Shown here piece by piece: positions 34,273 through 42,226 of a DNA stretch of 64,000 bases; position 1 is the stretch's first letter, and the number at the start of each line of letters is the position of its first letter. Both the position numbers and the translations under genes were made by a program. The notes below the pieces were generated by a model that had not been told where the DNA came from, did not search any database, and worked only from the letters and a program-made list of their open reading frames with translations. The stretch spans positions 124,001 through 188,000 of the forward strand of contig NZ_BQXN01000001.1 of assembly GCF_045862745.1 (NCBI RefSeq). Reading direction: 5' to 3'. Origin of the DNA: Furfurilactobacillus entadae. GTDB lineage: Bacteria; Bacillota; Bacilli; Lactobacillales; Lactobacillaceae.

Positions 34273-35736
34273 ATGGCCTTTGAAGGGCTTACAGAACGAT
34301 TACAAAATGCAATGAAACACCTGCGCGGTAAGGGAAAGGTGACAGACGCCGATCTCCGTGAAACGATGCGGGAAATCCGGTTAGCATTATTAGAAGCCGA
34401 TGTTAACTTTGACGTGGTGAAAACGTTTGTTAAAACGGTGCGGGACCGGGCCACTGGTTCCGACGTGCTAGACGGGTTAAACCCGGCACAACAGATCGTT
34501 AAAATCGTTGATGAAGAACTGACCAAGACGATGGGGTCGGATGCGACGGCGTTAAACAAGTCGCCAAAAATTCCAACCATTATCATGATGGTCGGGCTTC
34601 AAGGGGCCGGGAAAACCACCACGGCCGGGAAGCTCGCGAACAAGCTGAAAACAGAACAAAATGCCCGGCCACTGTTCATTGCGGCCGACGTCTACCGGCC
34701 CGCAGCCATTGAGCAACTGCAACAAGTTGCCCATGACATTGACGTGCCGGTCTTCCAGTTGGGAACCGATGTTGATCCCGTGGAGATTGTTCGCCAAGGG
34801 TTAGCGCAAGCTGATGAGAACAAGAACGATTATGTCATCATCGATACCGCCGGACGGTTACAGATCGATGAACAGTTAATGGACGAACTGGCTAACATCA
34901 AGGCGTTAGCGAAACCGGACGAAATTTTACTGGTTGTGGATGCCATGACCGGGCAAAATGCCGTGAACACAGCCACTGGGTTCAACGATAAGCTGGATGT
35001 TACCGGGGTTGTTTTGACAAAGCTCGATGGTGATACCCGTGGTGGGGCAGCCTTATCAATCCGGGCCGTGACCGGGAAACCAATCAAGTTTGTCGGTGAA
35101 GGGGAAAAGATGTCCGACTTGGACACCTTCCACCCGGACCGGATGGCCTCACGGATTCTTGGAATGGGGGACATGCTGACCCTGATTGAAAAGGCTCAGC
35201 AAGTTTCTGATGAGAAAACGGCCGCGCAACTGGAAGAAAAGATGCGGGAGAACTCGTTTGATTTTAACGATTTCCTGGATCAGATGGACCAGATGAACAA
35301 CATGGGTGGTATGGAAAGCATCATGAAGATGATTCCTGGCCTAGCCAACAATCCTGCCTTGGCCAACGCCCAGATCGATCCAAAGGACATGGCGCACATG
35401 CGGGCCACGATTTATTCGATGACGCCGCAGGAGCGTGAACATCCTGACGTGCTGACACCAAGTCGGCGGCGGCGGATTGCCGCAGGTTCCGGACGGCCAA
35501 TTCAGGAAGTTAACCGGATGATCAAACAGTTTGATCAGATGAAAAAAATGATGAAGCAAATGTCCAATGGGAACATGGGGGCACTTGATCAGATGGTTCC
35601 GGGCGGTCTTGGGAACATGCTTGGCGGTGGTTCTGGTATGTCTGGCCGTCTTGGCAAGATGGCGATGAATCGAATGGTTCGTCAAACGAAGAAGAACAAG
35701 AAAAAACGGTTGAAGAAGAACAAACGGAGCCGTTAA
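34273..35736 (+). CDS. ffh: Signal recognition particle protein Ffh
   Basis: This 487-residue SRP54 homologue binds signal peptides and 4.5S/scRNA. The N domain (about 1-88) has ADLRETMREIRLALLEADVN. The G domain has GLQGAGKTTTAGKLANKL (G1, about 107), DVYRPAAIEQLQQV, IDTAGRLQIDEQL and LTKLDGDTRGGAALS. The Met-rich M domain (about 300-450) contains the RNA-binding LTPSRRRRIAAGSGRPIQEVNRM and the signal-sequence groove (MKKMMKQMSNGNMGALDQM). It ends in a Lys/Arg-rich tail. It starts after a TGGAGGAATGACGC site. Confidence 0.97.
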   Translation: MAFEGLTERLQNAMKHLRGKGKVTDADLRETMREIRLALLEADVNFDVVKTFVKTVRDRATGSDVLDGLNPAQQIVKIVDEELTKTMGSDATALNKSPKIPTIIMMVGLQGAGKTTTAGKLANKLKTEQNARPLFIAADVYRPAAIEQLQQVAHDIDVPVFQLGTDVDPVEIVRQGLAQADENKNDYVIIDTAGRLQIDEQLMDELANIKALAKPDEILLVVDAMTGQNAVNTATGFNDKLDVTGVVLTKLDGDTRGGAALSIRAVTGKPIKFVGEGEKMSDLDTFHPDRMASRILGMGDMLTLIEKAQQVSDEKTAAQLEEKMRENSFDFNDFLDQMDQMNNMGGMESIMKMIPGLANNPALANAQIDPKDMAHMRATIYSMTPQEREHPDVLTPSRRRRIAAGSGRPIQEVNRMIKQFDQMKKMMKQMSNGNMGALDQMVPGGLGNMLGGGSGMSGRLGKMAMNRMVRQTKKNKKKRLKKNKRSR

Positions 35737-35753
35737 ACAAGTGCGTGGATCAC

Positions 35754-35787
35754 AAGAACTCATTGTTAAGATGAGTTCTTTTTTTGT
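35754..35787 (+). terminator. Terminator after ffh
   Basis: AAGAACTCAT (35754-35763) pairs with ATGAGTTCTT (35771-35780), with a T-run to 35785, 18 bases after the ffh stop. Confidence 0.9.
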
Positions 35788-35835
35788 GCTCTGACAGACA
35801 ATGGACGGAGCGTTAAAGATAAATAGGGTTAGTCA

Positions 35836-35864
35836 TTGTTTCAAACTTATGAAAGCGCTATGCT
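35836..35864 (+). promoter_or_regulatory. Promoter of the pnt operon
   Basis: TTGTTT (35836-35841), a 17-base spacer and TATGCT (35859-35864) lie about 39 bases before the pntAA ATG. Confidence 0.6.
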
Positions 35865-35885
35865 TAAGCTGTGAAAACACTTTCA
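35850..35885 (+). promoter_or_regulatory. Two cre-like CcpA sites in the pnt promoter
   Basis: Compared with the cre consensus TGWAANCGNTNWCA, TGAAAACACTTTCA at 35872-35885 has one mismatch and TGAAAGCGCTATGC at 35850-35863 has two. The second overlaps the -10 box. The first lies just downstream of the start point, between promoter and ribosome site. Both positions are typical for CcpA repression. Confidence 0.6.
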
Positions 35886-35902
35886 AATTGGAGGGATGTT
35901 AC

Positions 35903-37087
35903 ATGGCTATCGTAGTTTCAACGCTAAAAGAGACTGCTGACGAGCACCGGGTTGCGTTAACGCCGGGTGTCGTTAGTCGTTTGATTAAGGCGCACTATGA
36001 AGTATTAATTGAACAAGGGGCCGGTGTTCAGGCCTTTTACCCCGACAGCGCGTACACAGAGGCCGGGGCAAACATTGTCAGCCGCGAGCAGGCGCTCTCA
36101 CAGGCCGATGTGATTGCAGTTGTCAATCAGCCAGATCAGGCCACCGTGGCGCAGTTGACCGCGGGCCAGACGTTGATTGGATTATTAGCACCATTGACGG
36201 ACCCGGACGGTATTCAGTCGTTGGCAGACCGTGGTGTAACGGCATTAGCGTTTGAATTGTTACCACGGACCGTCTCACGGGCCCAAACAATGGATGTCTT
36301 GAGTTCCCAAGCCAGTGTCGCTGGTTATAAGGCTGCTTTGCTTGCAGCGGATCGGTTCTCGCGGTACTTTCCAATGATGATCACTGCCGCCGGAACGGCC
36401 AAGCCTGCCAAGGTCTTGGTATTAGGAACTGGGGTTGCTGGTCTTCAAGCAATTGGGACAGCGAAGCGGTTAGGGGCCGTGGTGTCTGGCTATGATGTTC
36501 GGCCAGCGTCTCGCGGTGAAGTGGAATCACTGGGGGCCACCTTTTTAACGACCTCTGTTTCAGGCGCTGGCGAGGGTGGTTACGCCCGGGAGCTGACGCC
36601 GGAAGAAACACAACAGCAACAGGATGAACTCGCCGGGTTTATTGCCGAAAACAATGTGGTCATAACAACGGCGCAGGTTCCTGGGCGTAAGCCGCCAGTT
36701 CTTGTCACTCAGAAGTCGGTTGACGCAGCAACACCCGGAACCATTTTTATTGACCTTGCGGCAAGCGACCTTGGTGGAAATGTTGCCGGTTCGAAGCCTG
36801 CAACGACAGTAACAACGCCTGCAGGAGCCCAGATCATCGGGGCCGGTGACATGGCGAGTCAACTACCGGCCGCTGCTTCTGATATGTTTGCTAAAAACGT
36901 GCAGGCTGTTGTGAGTTACATCACCGCAGACGACACGTTAACGTTTGACATTGATGATGACGTTTTGGGCGAACTGATTGCAACAAAAGACGGTGAAATT
37001 ATCAGTCATCGCTTGCGGGCCGCCATGAAGATGCCTGACCGACAACCGAAAACACCAGCCGGTGAACCAGCTAAGGACGGTGAGTGA
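35903..37087 (+). CDS. pntAA: NAD(P) transhydrogenase alpha subunit, NAD-binding part
   Basis: This 394-residue subunit (domain I) of the proton-translocating transhydrogenase moves hydride between NADH and NADP+ at the membrane. It starts MAIVVSTLKETADEHRVALTPGVVSRL, the alanine dehydrogenase/PNT N-terminal domain. The NAD-binding Rossmann loop is VLVLGTGVAGLQAIGTAKRLGA followed by YDVRPASRGEVESLGA. Further landmarks are TTAQVPGRKPPVLVT and FIDLAASDLGGNV. ATG 35903 with GGAGGG upstream is chosen; the frame is open further upstream but passes through the promoter. As in Rhodospirillum, alpha is split into two genes. It overlaps or abuts pntAB. Confidence 0.95.
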   Translation: MAIVVSTLKETADEHRVALTPGVVSRLIKAHYEVLIEQGAGVQAFYPDSAYTEAGANIVSREQALSQADVIAVVNQPDQATVAQLTAGQTLIGLLAPLTDPDGIQSLADRGVTALAFELLPRTVSRAQTMDVLSSQASVAGYKAALLAADRFSRYFPMMITAAGTAKPAKVLVLGTGVAGLQAIGTAKRLGAVVSGYDVRPASRGEVESLGATFLTTSVSGAGEGGYARELTPEETQQQQDELAGFIAENNVVITTAQVPGRKPPVLVTQKSVDAATPGTIFIDLAASDLGGNVAGSKPATTVTTPAGAQIIGAGDMASQLPAAASDMFAKNVQAVVSYITADDTLTFDIDDDVLGELIATKDGEIISHRLRAAMKMPDRQPKTPAGEPAKDGE

Positions 37088-37089
37088 AG

Positions 37090-37404
37090 ATGAGTCAAGA
37101 ATTATATTCGAATTTAGCCATTTTTGTTTTAAGCCTGCTTGTGGGCTTTGAAGTTATGAGCAAAATTCCGTCAACGTTACAAACACCAATGATGTCCGGT
37201 GCAAACGCGATTCACGGGGTTGTTGTGGTTGGTGCGTTTGTCATTGCTGCGGAGGCAAATAGCTGGGTCTTTTATGTTTTAGCCTTTCTCGGTGCCTTTT
37301 TCGCAGCCATCAATGTGGCCGGTGGTTACACCGTAACGGATCGGATGTTAGGGATGTTTAACCGACCAAAGAAGTCGAATTCAAAGGAGGATGATCAAAA
37401 ATGA
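37090..37404 (+). CDS. pntAB: NAD(P) transhydrogenase alpha subunit, membrane part
   Basis: This 104-residue protein (domain II of alpha) has three to four predicted membrane helices: SNLAIFVLSLLVGFEVMSKIP, then an IHGVVVVGAFVIAAEA segment, then VFYVLAFLGAFFAAINVAGGYTVTDRMLGMF. TPMMSGANAIHGVV and VTDRMLGMF are highly conserved in PntAB. It may start at GTG 37084, which overlaps the pntAA stop, or at ATG 37090; the GGTGAG site favours the ATG. It overlaps the pntB start by four bases, so the three genes are translationally coupled. Confidence 0.95.
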   Translation: MSQELYSNLAIFVLSLLVGFEVMSKIPSTLQTPMMSGANAIHGVVVVGAFVIAAEANSWVFYVLAFLGAFFAAINVAGGYTVTDRMLGMFNRPKKSNSKEDDQK

Positions 37405-38819
37405 GTGGATTAATGACAGCCTCCTCGTTGGTCTATTTAGTCTCTGCTGTTTGTTATGTCATCGGGGTGCACATGATGCGGTCACCAAAGTCAGCCCGCC
37501 GTGGGAATGGCTTATCGGCGATTGGGATGTTTTTAGCGGTGATTATGGTCATTGTAACCCTATTGGTTGATGGCAAAATTACTGGAATCGGCTGGCTTGT
37601 GCTGATCTCAGGCCTGGTTCTTGGTGTTTGGTATGGGGTCAGTCGGGCACGAAAGGTTCCAATGACGGATGTGCCACAGTTAGTTAGTTTGTTTAATGCC
37701 GTTGGTGGTGGTGCGGCGGCCGTTATCGGAATTTTTGATTACACCGTTAAAGCAAACGGGGCTCATCTGGCAGTAGCATTTTCTATCCCAGTGTTACTCG
37801 ATGTGATCATTGGTGGGATTACCTTCTCAGGGTCGCTGATTGCAACCGGGAAGTTATCCGGACATGTACCGGGAAAACCCATCACATTTCCAGGGGCCCG
37901 GATCGTTAATGCACTTGTTATTATCGCGATGTTAGTGGCCGCATGGTTAATGGTTGGCATGCCCACAAACGCGTGGTACGTTGTGTTAGGACTCGTTGCG
38001 AGTCTTATTTTTGGACTTTTGATGACCTTACCAATTGGTGGGGCCGACATGCCGGTTGTTGTATCCCTGTTAAATGCATTTACTGGGTTAGCCGTGGCCT
38101 TTGCCGGGTTTGTCATTGATAATCAGGTCTTGATTATTGCCGGTGCCTTAGTTGGGGCGGCAGGGACCATTTTAACGTTGCAAATGGCTGATGCCATGAA
38201 CCGGTCTGTGGCCAACATTTTGGCCGGTGGTTTTGGGACTGGCGACAGCAATGGCAGTAGCGCCGCTGATGAAACACCTGTTAACGTTAAGGAAACGAGT
38301 GCTGATGATATTGGTTTGCAATTGGCTTACGCAAACAACGTGATGATCGTGCCGGGCTATGGGCTGGCTGCTGCGCAGGCACAACATGAAGTGGCTGAGT
38401 TGGCAAAGCTCTTGACGGACAACGGGATCAACGTGAACTACGCGATTCACCCAGTCGCTGGGCGGATGCCAGGGCACATGAACGTGTTGCTGGCAGATGT
38501 CAATGTTCCGTATAACCAGATGAAACAGCTTGAAGAAGCTAATTCAATGTTTGAAAATACGGATGTTTCCCTCGTGATCGGGGCTAATGATGTCACGAAC
38601 CCACTGGCACGTGAAAAGGGAAACGCGATTTCCGGGATGCCAATTCTGGACGTTGATAAATCGAAGTCTGTTGTTGTCATTAAACGGTCGATGAGTACCG
38701 GTTATGCCGGGGTCCAGAACCCATTATTTGCGTTAGATAATACGCAGATGTTCTTCTCTGATGCAAAGAAAGGGTTACAGGACATTGTCGCTTCAACCAA
38801 GGAGTACATTAGCCAGTGA
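37401..38819 (+). CDS. pntB: NAD(P) transhydrogenase beta subunit
   Basis: This 472-residue subunit has nine predicted membrane helices (about 1-270) carrying the proton path. It includes MRSPKSARRGNGLSAIGMF, LVSLFNAVGGGAAAVIG, TFSGSLIATGKLSGHVPGKP and PIGGADMPVVVSLLNAFTGLAVAFAGF. The NADP-binding domain III (about 295-472) has NNVMIVPGYGLAAAQAQHEVAELAKLL, HPVAGRMPGHMNVLLADVNVPY and IGANDVTNPLAREKGNAISGMPIL. It probably makes NADPH from NADH using the proton gradient. An AAAGGAGG site precedes the ATG. The terminator is about 120 bases downstream. Confidence 0.96.
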   Translation: MSGLMTASSLVYLVSAVCYVIGVHMMRSPKSARRGNGLSAIGMFLAVIMVIVTLLVDGKITGIGWLVLISGLVLGVWYGVSRARKVPMTDVPQLVSLFNAVGGGAAAVIGIFDYTVKANGAHLAVAFSIPVLLDVIIGGITFSGSLIATGKLSGHVPGKPITFPGARIVNALVIIAMLVAAWLMVGMPTNAWYVVLGLVASLIFGLLMTLPIGGADMPVVVSLLNAFTGLAVAFAGFVIDNQVLIIAGALVGAAGTILTLQMADAMNRSVANILAGGFGTGDSNGSSAADETPVNVKETSADDIGLQLAYANNVMIVPGYGLAAAQAQHEVAELAKLLTDNGINVNYAIHPVAGRMPGHMNVLLADVNVPYNQMKQLEEANSMFENTDVSLVIGANDVTNPLAREKGNAISGMPILDVDKSKSVVVIKRSMSTGYAGVQNPLFALDNTQMFFSDAKKGLQDIVASTKEYISQ

Positions 38820-38936
38820 TGTGACGAGGTTTATGGACAATTAATTTCCTTTGCGTGAATCCTTTTCGGAGAGCTCATCATCAGAATGGTTAACGGTTTG
38901 GTTAACAGTAGACACATTTGAATCGTGATTTTTATT

Positions 38937-38967
38937 AAAGTCATCCATTTTTTGGATGGCTTTTTTT
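38937..38967 (+). terminator. Terminator of the pnt operon
   Basis: AAAGTCATCCA (38937-38947) pairs with TGGATGGCTTT (38953-38963, one G-T pair), followed by a run of seven T. Confidence 0.85.
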
Positions 38968-39020
38968 GCCGTTGCTTAAATGGTTGATGGTAAATGAGCA
39001 GGTGAGTTTGCGAACGCTAA

Positions 39021-39045
39021 ATAAAAAGGCCACACGAATGTGGCC
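39021..39045 (-). terminator. Terminator of the DUF378 gene
   Basis: GGCCACA (39028-39034) pairs with TGTGGCC (39039-39045). On the minus strand it is followed by TTTTTAT, 14 bases past the stop. Confidence 0.85.
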
Positions 39046-39058
39046 AATATGAGCAGAT

Positions 39059-39262
39059 TTATTTTGGTTTCCCAACGACTGAAAAGAATCGGAGGCAATA
39101 AATTGCGCTAATGCCAACAAGGATATAAATAATTCTGGAAAGAATGGCACCTTGCCCACCAAAAATTGTTGCGACTAAATCAAAACTGAACGCACCCACT
39201 AGTAACCAGTTTAGGCCACCGATGATCAGAAGAATTAATGCCGTAATATCTAAAGCTTTCAT
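39059..39262 (-). CDS. DUF378 family small membrane protein
   Basis: This 67-residue protein has two membrane helices (ALDITALILLIIGGLNWLLVG and IIYILVGISAIYCLRFFSV) joined by AFSFDLVATIFGGQGAILSR. This matches DUF378 (COG2155) proteins of Gram-positive bacteria: the first helix carries the hallmark LxIGGLNWLLVG. The function is unknown; members have been linked only loosely to stress. A GGGAGGC site precedes the ATG. It is monocistronic with its own terminator. Confidence 0.92.
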   Translation of the reverse strand: MKALDITALILLIIGGLNWLLVGAFSFDLVATIFGGQGAILSRIIYILVGISAIYCLRFFSVVGKPK

Positions 39263-39401
39263 AAAAGCCTCCCTTATTGGTGAAAACTCGAGTTACAAAA
39301 ATGCTTATGCATTTCATAAGGGAAATATATTATAACCGGGCGTAAAATTCAAAATAGGTGCTTTTGGAAAAAGGCATTATTTAATTGGTTACTTTTAAAA
39401 A

Positions 39402-39436
39402 GGCCCTATCAGCACCGTTTGGTTACTGATAAGGCC
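39402..39436 (-). terminator. Terminator of the 48-residue membrane peptide gene
   Basis: GGCCCTATCAG (39402-39412) pairs with CTGATAAGGCC (39426-39436), with one mismatch. On the minus strand CCTTTTTAAAA follows. It begins nine bases past the small stop codon. Confidence 0.75.
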
Positions 39437-39444
39437 CTTGAAGG

Positions 39445-39591
39445 CTAACCTAGTGTTAAGATGATTGAACCAATCGCGGTAACAAGGCTTGCCACTAACA
39501 GACTAACTGCGATTAACTGCTGCCCCTTTAAAGCAACGCTAACACTAATTCCCATGAGTGTTATTGCAATTAAAATTAATAAAAGAAACAT
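39445..39591 (-). CDS. Small two-helix hydrophobic membrane protein (48 residues)
   Basis: A 49-codon frame too short for most gene finders encodes MFLLLILIAITLMGISVSVA, then LKGQQL, then IAVSLLVASLVTAIGSIILTLG. That is two hydrophobic helices with a short polar turn and a single charged residue (Lys23). Support for a real gene is an AAGGAG ribosome site eight bases before the ATG and a terminator immediately after the TAG. The flanking sequence is otherwise empty. I do not recognise a family. It lies between the DUF378 gene and the surface adhesin, both on the same strand but with separate terminators. Confidence 0.65.
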   Translation of the reverse strand: MFLLLILIAITLMGISVSVALKGQQLIAVSLLVASLVTAIGSIILTLG

Positions 39592-39710
39592 GGCAAGGGC
39601 TCCTTATCGCTAGATTGAACTAATAATTTACCCGTAGTCTAACATTGGCCATGAAGGAATTACATTATTCTTCCTCGAACATTATTAAGTAGAAAAAGTT
39701 TTTAAAAGCA

Positions 39711-39758
39711 AAAATAACCACCACCAGTTAATTGAATGAACTGGTGGTGGTTATTTTT
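39711..39758. terminator. Terminator of the surface adhesin gene
   Basis: AAAAATAACCACCACCAGTT (39711-39730) and its exact complement (39739-39758) are separated by eight bases. T-runs occur in both directions; it serves the minus-strand adhesin. Confidence 0.92.
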
Positions 39759-39777
39759 TAGTGATTATTAATAACGA

Positions 39778-41097
39778 CTAACGGGTCCGCCGAAGCCGGA
39801 TAATTAGAAGGGCTCCTAACGCGAAACAACCGCCAACCATTAACGTAAGACCGATCTTTTCAGGTGTCGCTGTGTCTGGCAGCGCAGACTTTTTTTCTGA
39901 TTGCTTTGGTTGGCTTGCAGAAGAAGTTGTGCTACTTGTCGAAACGTCGGCTGAAGACTGATCTTGGTTCGTACCAGGAATTGTGATCCCTGGTTTGTTT
40001 TTGTCGGAACTTGAACCGACGTTTGAGCTTGACGATGAGTTAGAGCTTTTACTTGAACTCGAGGATGAGCTAGAACTGCTGCTTGAGCTTGATGAACTCG
40101 AAGATGAGCTTGAGCTACTGTTACCACTGCCGCTTGCACTTCCGTTTGTTTGTGGAACGCTAGCGGTCGTTGATTCTGAGCCGGAACCGTTACCACTGGT
40201 TCCCCAAGTCATGGCAGCCTTATTTTTAAAGACTGTTTCGCCGTCAGAAGCGATGGCTGGATCAACAAACGAGGTGGTGTAGTCAATGACGTACATTTGT
40301 TCTTTGCCACCTGGAATGGTTAAGTCAAAACCATTGGCACTTGTACTATCTACATGGTAATCGGTGCCTTCTTTTAATTGGTTATCACGTTTATAAGTTG
40401 CCATGGTAACAGGATCAACCCAGTAGCCGGAGGAAACGGTAATACTATTCGGATTCAAAATTTGGTTTTCATCAACAAGCGTGTCCGTGACGTGAATGTT
40501 GGTGAGGGGGAGCTCATTACGATTTACAAGGATCGTCCACTTGATGATGGGGTCGCTGTTTTCATCCAGCGTTAAAGAGCCTTTTTTCGAGAGGTTTTTG
40601 CCAGAAACAGCCACGTTGATTGGACTTGTCTGTTGCCCTTCACTTGTTTCAAACGGAACCTTTGATTCGCCGGGATTAACGACGGCAGAATTTAACTTCG
40701 TGGTGAAGTTAATGGTTCCGTGAAGGTTGTCGAGGCTCGCTGCCGTTTCGTTAAAGGTCACTACTACTGAGCCATCAGCGTTAATGTTGACGGTTCCTAA
40801 TTCGGTGCCGTCATCAGCGGTTAGCAGAATTTGGCTGGGTTTAGAAACAGAGAGTTCGTTAGGTAGCTGGATGACCATCTGATCACCAGCCTCGACCTTA
40901 GTCCCAGCAGGTGCTGCCCAGTCATACTGAACTTTGACACTACTTGCGTAACTAAAATCTGGACCGTTGGTAATTTGAGCGTTTGTTATGAATTCATTAC
41001 CAAAAGTGGCAGCCTTTGTTTCGGCGACACTTAACGCGCCGGTGACAATAAAGGCAAGCAAAGCAAGAAGCCACCAAGGAAAATGGTTTTTCTTCAT
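39778..41097 (-). CDS. Sortase-anchored Cna-type surface adhesin
   Basis: This is a 439-residue secreted wall protein. The signal peptide at 1-30 reads MKKNHFPWWLLALLAFIVTGALSVAETKAA. Residues about 31-165 form a collagen-binding/adhesin Ig-like domain (VKVQYDWAAPAGTKVEAGDQMVIQLP..., typical of the Cna/fibrinogen-binding SDR fold). A second strand-rich domain follows (about 170-310, LTLDENSDPIIKWTILVN...YVIDYTTSFVDP). Residues about 330-385 are a Ser-rich wall-spanning stalk including some two dozen consecutive Ser. The sorting signal is LPDTA, not LPxTG, followed by a membrane helix and RLRRTR. The ligand cannot be read from sequence. The start has ATTGGAGGAATT upstream. Confidence 0.85.
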   Translation of the reverse strand: MKKNHFPWWLLALLAFIVTGALSVAETKAATFGNEFITNAQITNGPDFSYASSVKVQYDWAAPAGTKVEAGDQMVIQLPNELSVSKPSQILLTADDGTELGTVNINADGSVVVTFNETAASLDNLHGTINFTTKLNSAVVNPGESKVPFETSEGQQTSPINVAVSGKNLSKKGSLTLDENSDPIIKWTILVNRNELPLTNIHVTDTLVDENQILNPNSITVSSGYWVDPVTMATYKRDNQLKEGTDYHVDSTSANGFDLTIPGGKEQMYVIDYTTSFVDPAIASDGETVFKNKAAMTWGTSGNGSGSESTTASVPQTNGSASGSGNSSSSSSSSSSSSSSSSSSSSSSSKSSNSSSSSNVGSSSDKNKPGITIPGTNQDQSSADVSTSSTTSSASQPKQSEKKSALPDTATPEKIGLTLMVGGCFALGALLIIRLRRTR

Positions 41098-41225
41098 GAA
41101 TAAATTCCTCCAATCATAATTTAAATAATTACAAAATAATAACCGCCTCTAATATACAACACCCCAAAGGAAACGATTTATTTAGAAATTATTTATAACT
41201 GCGAAATTTATAATGGTTCAAACAA

Positions 41226-41264
41226 AAATAGTCCATCACCAGGAGGACTGGTGATGGACTATTT
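41226..41264 (-). terminator. Terminator of tRNA-Asn
   Basis: A perfect 17-base inverted repeat (41226-41242 with 41248-41264) has a five-base loop. On the minus strand it is followed by TTTTTGTTT. It begins 12 bases past the tRNA 3' end. Confidence 0.9.
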
Positions 41265-41275
41265 CGATCATTTAA

Positions 41276-41348
41276 CTCCGGCAGGCGGGCTCGAACCGTC
41301 GACAACCTGATTAACAGTCAGGTGCTCTACCAACTGAGCTATGCCGGA
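41276..41348 (-). tRNA. tRNA-Asn (anticodon GTT)
   Basis: On the minus strand a full cloverleaf reads TCCGGCA (acceptor), the D arm GCTC-AGTTGGTA-GAGC, and anticodon stem CCTGA/TCAGG around CTGTTAA (GTT at positions 34-36). The T arm is ACGGTTCGAGCCCG and the acceptor partner TGCCGGA with discriminator G. CCA is not encoded. All stems pair. It is a lone tRNA with its own terminator. Confidence 0.96.
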
Positions 41349-41477
41349 ATAACAAGCCTTATTGTCGCGTATTCTTCGGGCGGTGTCAATTAAAATCATA
41401 AAACGAAGTAAAGGGGTTTTAGTAACGCATTTCCTAAAGGACTGATATGATGAAGTAATGAAGGGAAGCAAGATAAA

Positions 41478-41711
41478 ATGACTGATGAAGAACCTACCAA
41501 AATGCAGTTTGCAATTGGCGATCGGGTGACGTGTCAACATTTCACAGGGTTGCCTGAAAACTTTTTGGGCACAATTTTGAAGGTGGACGAGCATGCGGTG
41601 CTCTTAACGTTACTGGCGACTGATTTTCCTAAAAGTGCCCAGCAAACGTTAATTGAGTTACACCATCGAATCGCGGTTGCGAAGCGATTGGTGGCGCCAA
41701 TTAACCAGTGA
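41478..41711 (+). CDS. Small hypothetical protein with KOW/DUF2187-like fold
   Basis: This 77-residue protein's core FAIGDRVTCQHFTGLPENFLGTILKVDEHAVLLTL looks like a small SH3/KOW beta-barrel, similar in layout to YkvS-type DUF2187 proteins that handle nucleic acid. The rest is a short helical tail (QQTLIELHHRIAVAKRLV). The ribosome site GAAGGGAAG is acceptable. It is encoded opposite tRNA-Asn and just upstream of the cold-shock gene. A longer minus-strand frame overlaps it, but that frame shows no family features. A real gene is likely; the function is unknown. Confidence 0.6.
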   Translation: MTDEEPTKMQFAIGDRVTCQHFTGLPENFLGTILKVDEHAVLLTLLATDFPKSAQQTLIELHHRIAVAKRLVAPINQ

Positions 41712-41741
41712 ATTTCGGTAAATCGTAATTGATGCTTGCTC

Positions 41742-41769
41742 TTGTCGGTAAATAGCGTTAAAGTATAGT
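41742..41769 (+). promoter_or_regulatory. Promoter and long leader of the cold shock gene
   Basis: TTGTCG (41742-41747), 16 bases and TATAGT (41764-41769) lie so that the transcript would have an untranslated leader of about 107 bases before cspA. That is usual for cold-shock mRNAs, whose leaders refold with temperature. Confidence 0.55.
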
Positions 41770-41882
41770 CATTGTATTGATGGTTCGGTAGTAAGTGTAC
41801 TAGTTCGTATGAATGACAACCTTTCTGGCCAGCTTTAGATGCAAAATTAATTTGCGCAATTGCGTATGGAGGTTTCATTCAT

Positions 41883-42083
41883 ATGGAACAAGGTACTGTT
41901 AAATGGTTTAACGCTGACAAGGGTTACGGTTTCGTAACTCGCGAAAATGGTGACGATGTATTCGTTCACTTCTCAGCTATCCAAGGTGACGGCTTCAAGA
42001 CTTTGGACGAAGGCCAACACGTTACTTTTGATGTTGAAGACAGCGACCGTGGCCCACAAGCTACTAACGTTGTTAAGGACTAA
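41883..42083 (+). CDS. cspA: Cold shock protein CspA family
   Basis: This 66-residue single-domain RNA chaperone has both RNA-binding motifs, KGYGFVTREN (RNP1) and DVFVHFSAIQG (RNP2). It opens MEQGTVKWFNADKG and ends QATNVVKD. Codons are those of a highly expressed gene. ATGGAGGTTTC precedes the ATG, and a terminator follows 15 bases after the stop. Confidence 0.97.
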   Translation: MEQGTVKWFNADKGYGFVTRENGDDVFVHFSAIQGDGFKTLDEGQHVTFDVEDSDRGPQATNVVKD

Positions 42084-42097
42084 TTTATTAGCCTTTA

Positions 42098-42133
42098 AAG
42101 ACCATTCGCTAATTGCGAATGGTCTTTTTTTAT
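42098..42133 (+). terminator. Terminator of cspA
   Basis: AAGACCATTCGC (42098-42109) pairs with GCGAATGGTCTT (42115-42126), followed by a T-run. Confidence 0.92.
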
Positions 42134-42226
42134 TCTAAAAATGAAATTCGCTAATGATTGGTCTAAGGTAACCGTTTGTTGGTATACTATGTGAGTTAAA
42201 CGATACTAGGGAGGTTTGTCATAACC

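Noticed and set aside
39983..40282. Plus-strand frame rich in Glu/Leu repeats opposite the adhesin stalk
   Set aside because: The ELELLLEL pattern is the reverse reading of the serine codons; it has no ribosome site and no independent support.
41276..41348. tRNA-Asn as a phage or island attachment site
   Set aside because: No second copy of the tRNA 3' end and no integrase gene appear in the window.
41534..41878. Minus-strand frame of 114 codons over the 77-residue gene and the cspA leader
   Set aside because: It overlaps a better-supported plus-strand gene and the csp promoter and leader, and no domain is visible.
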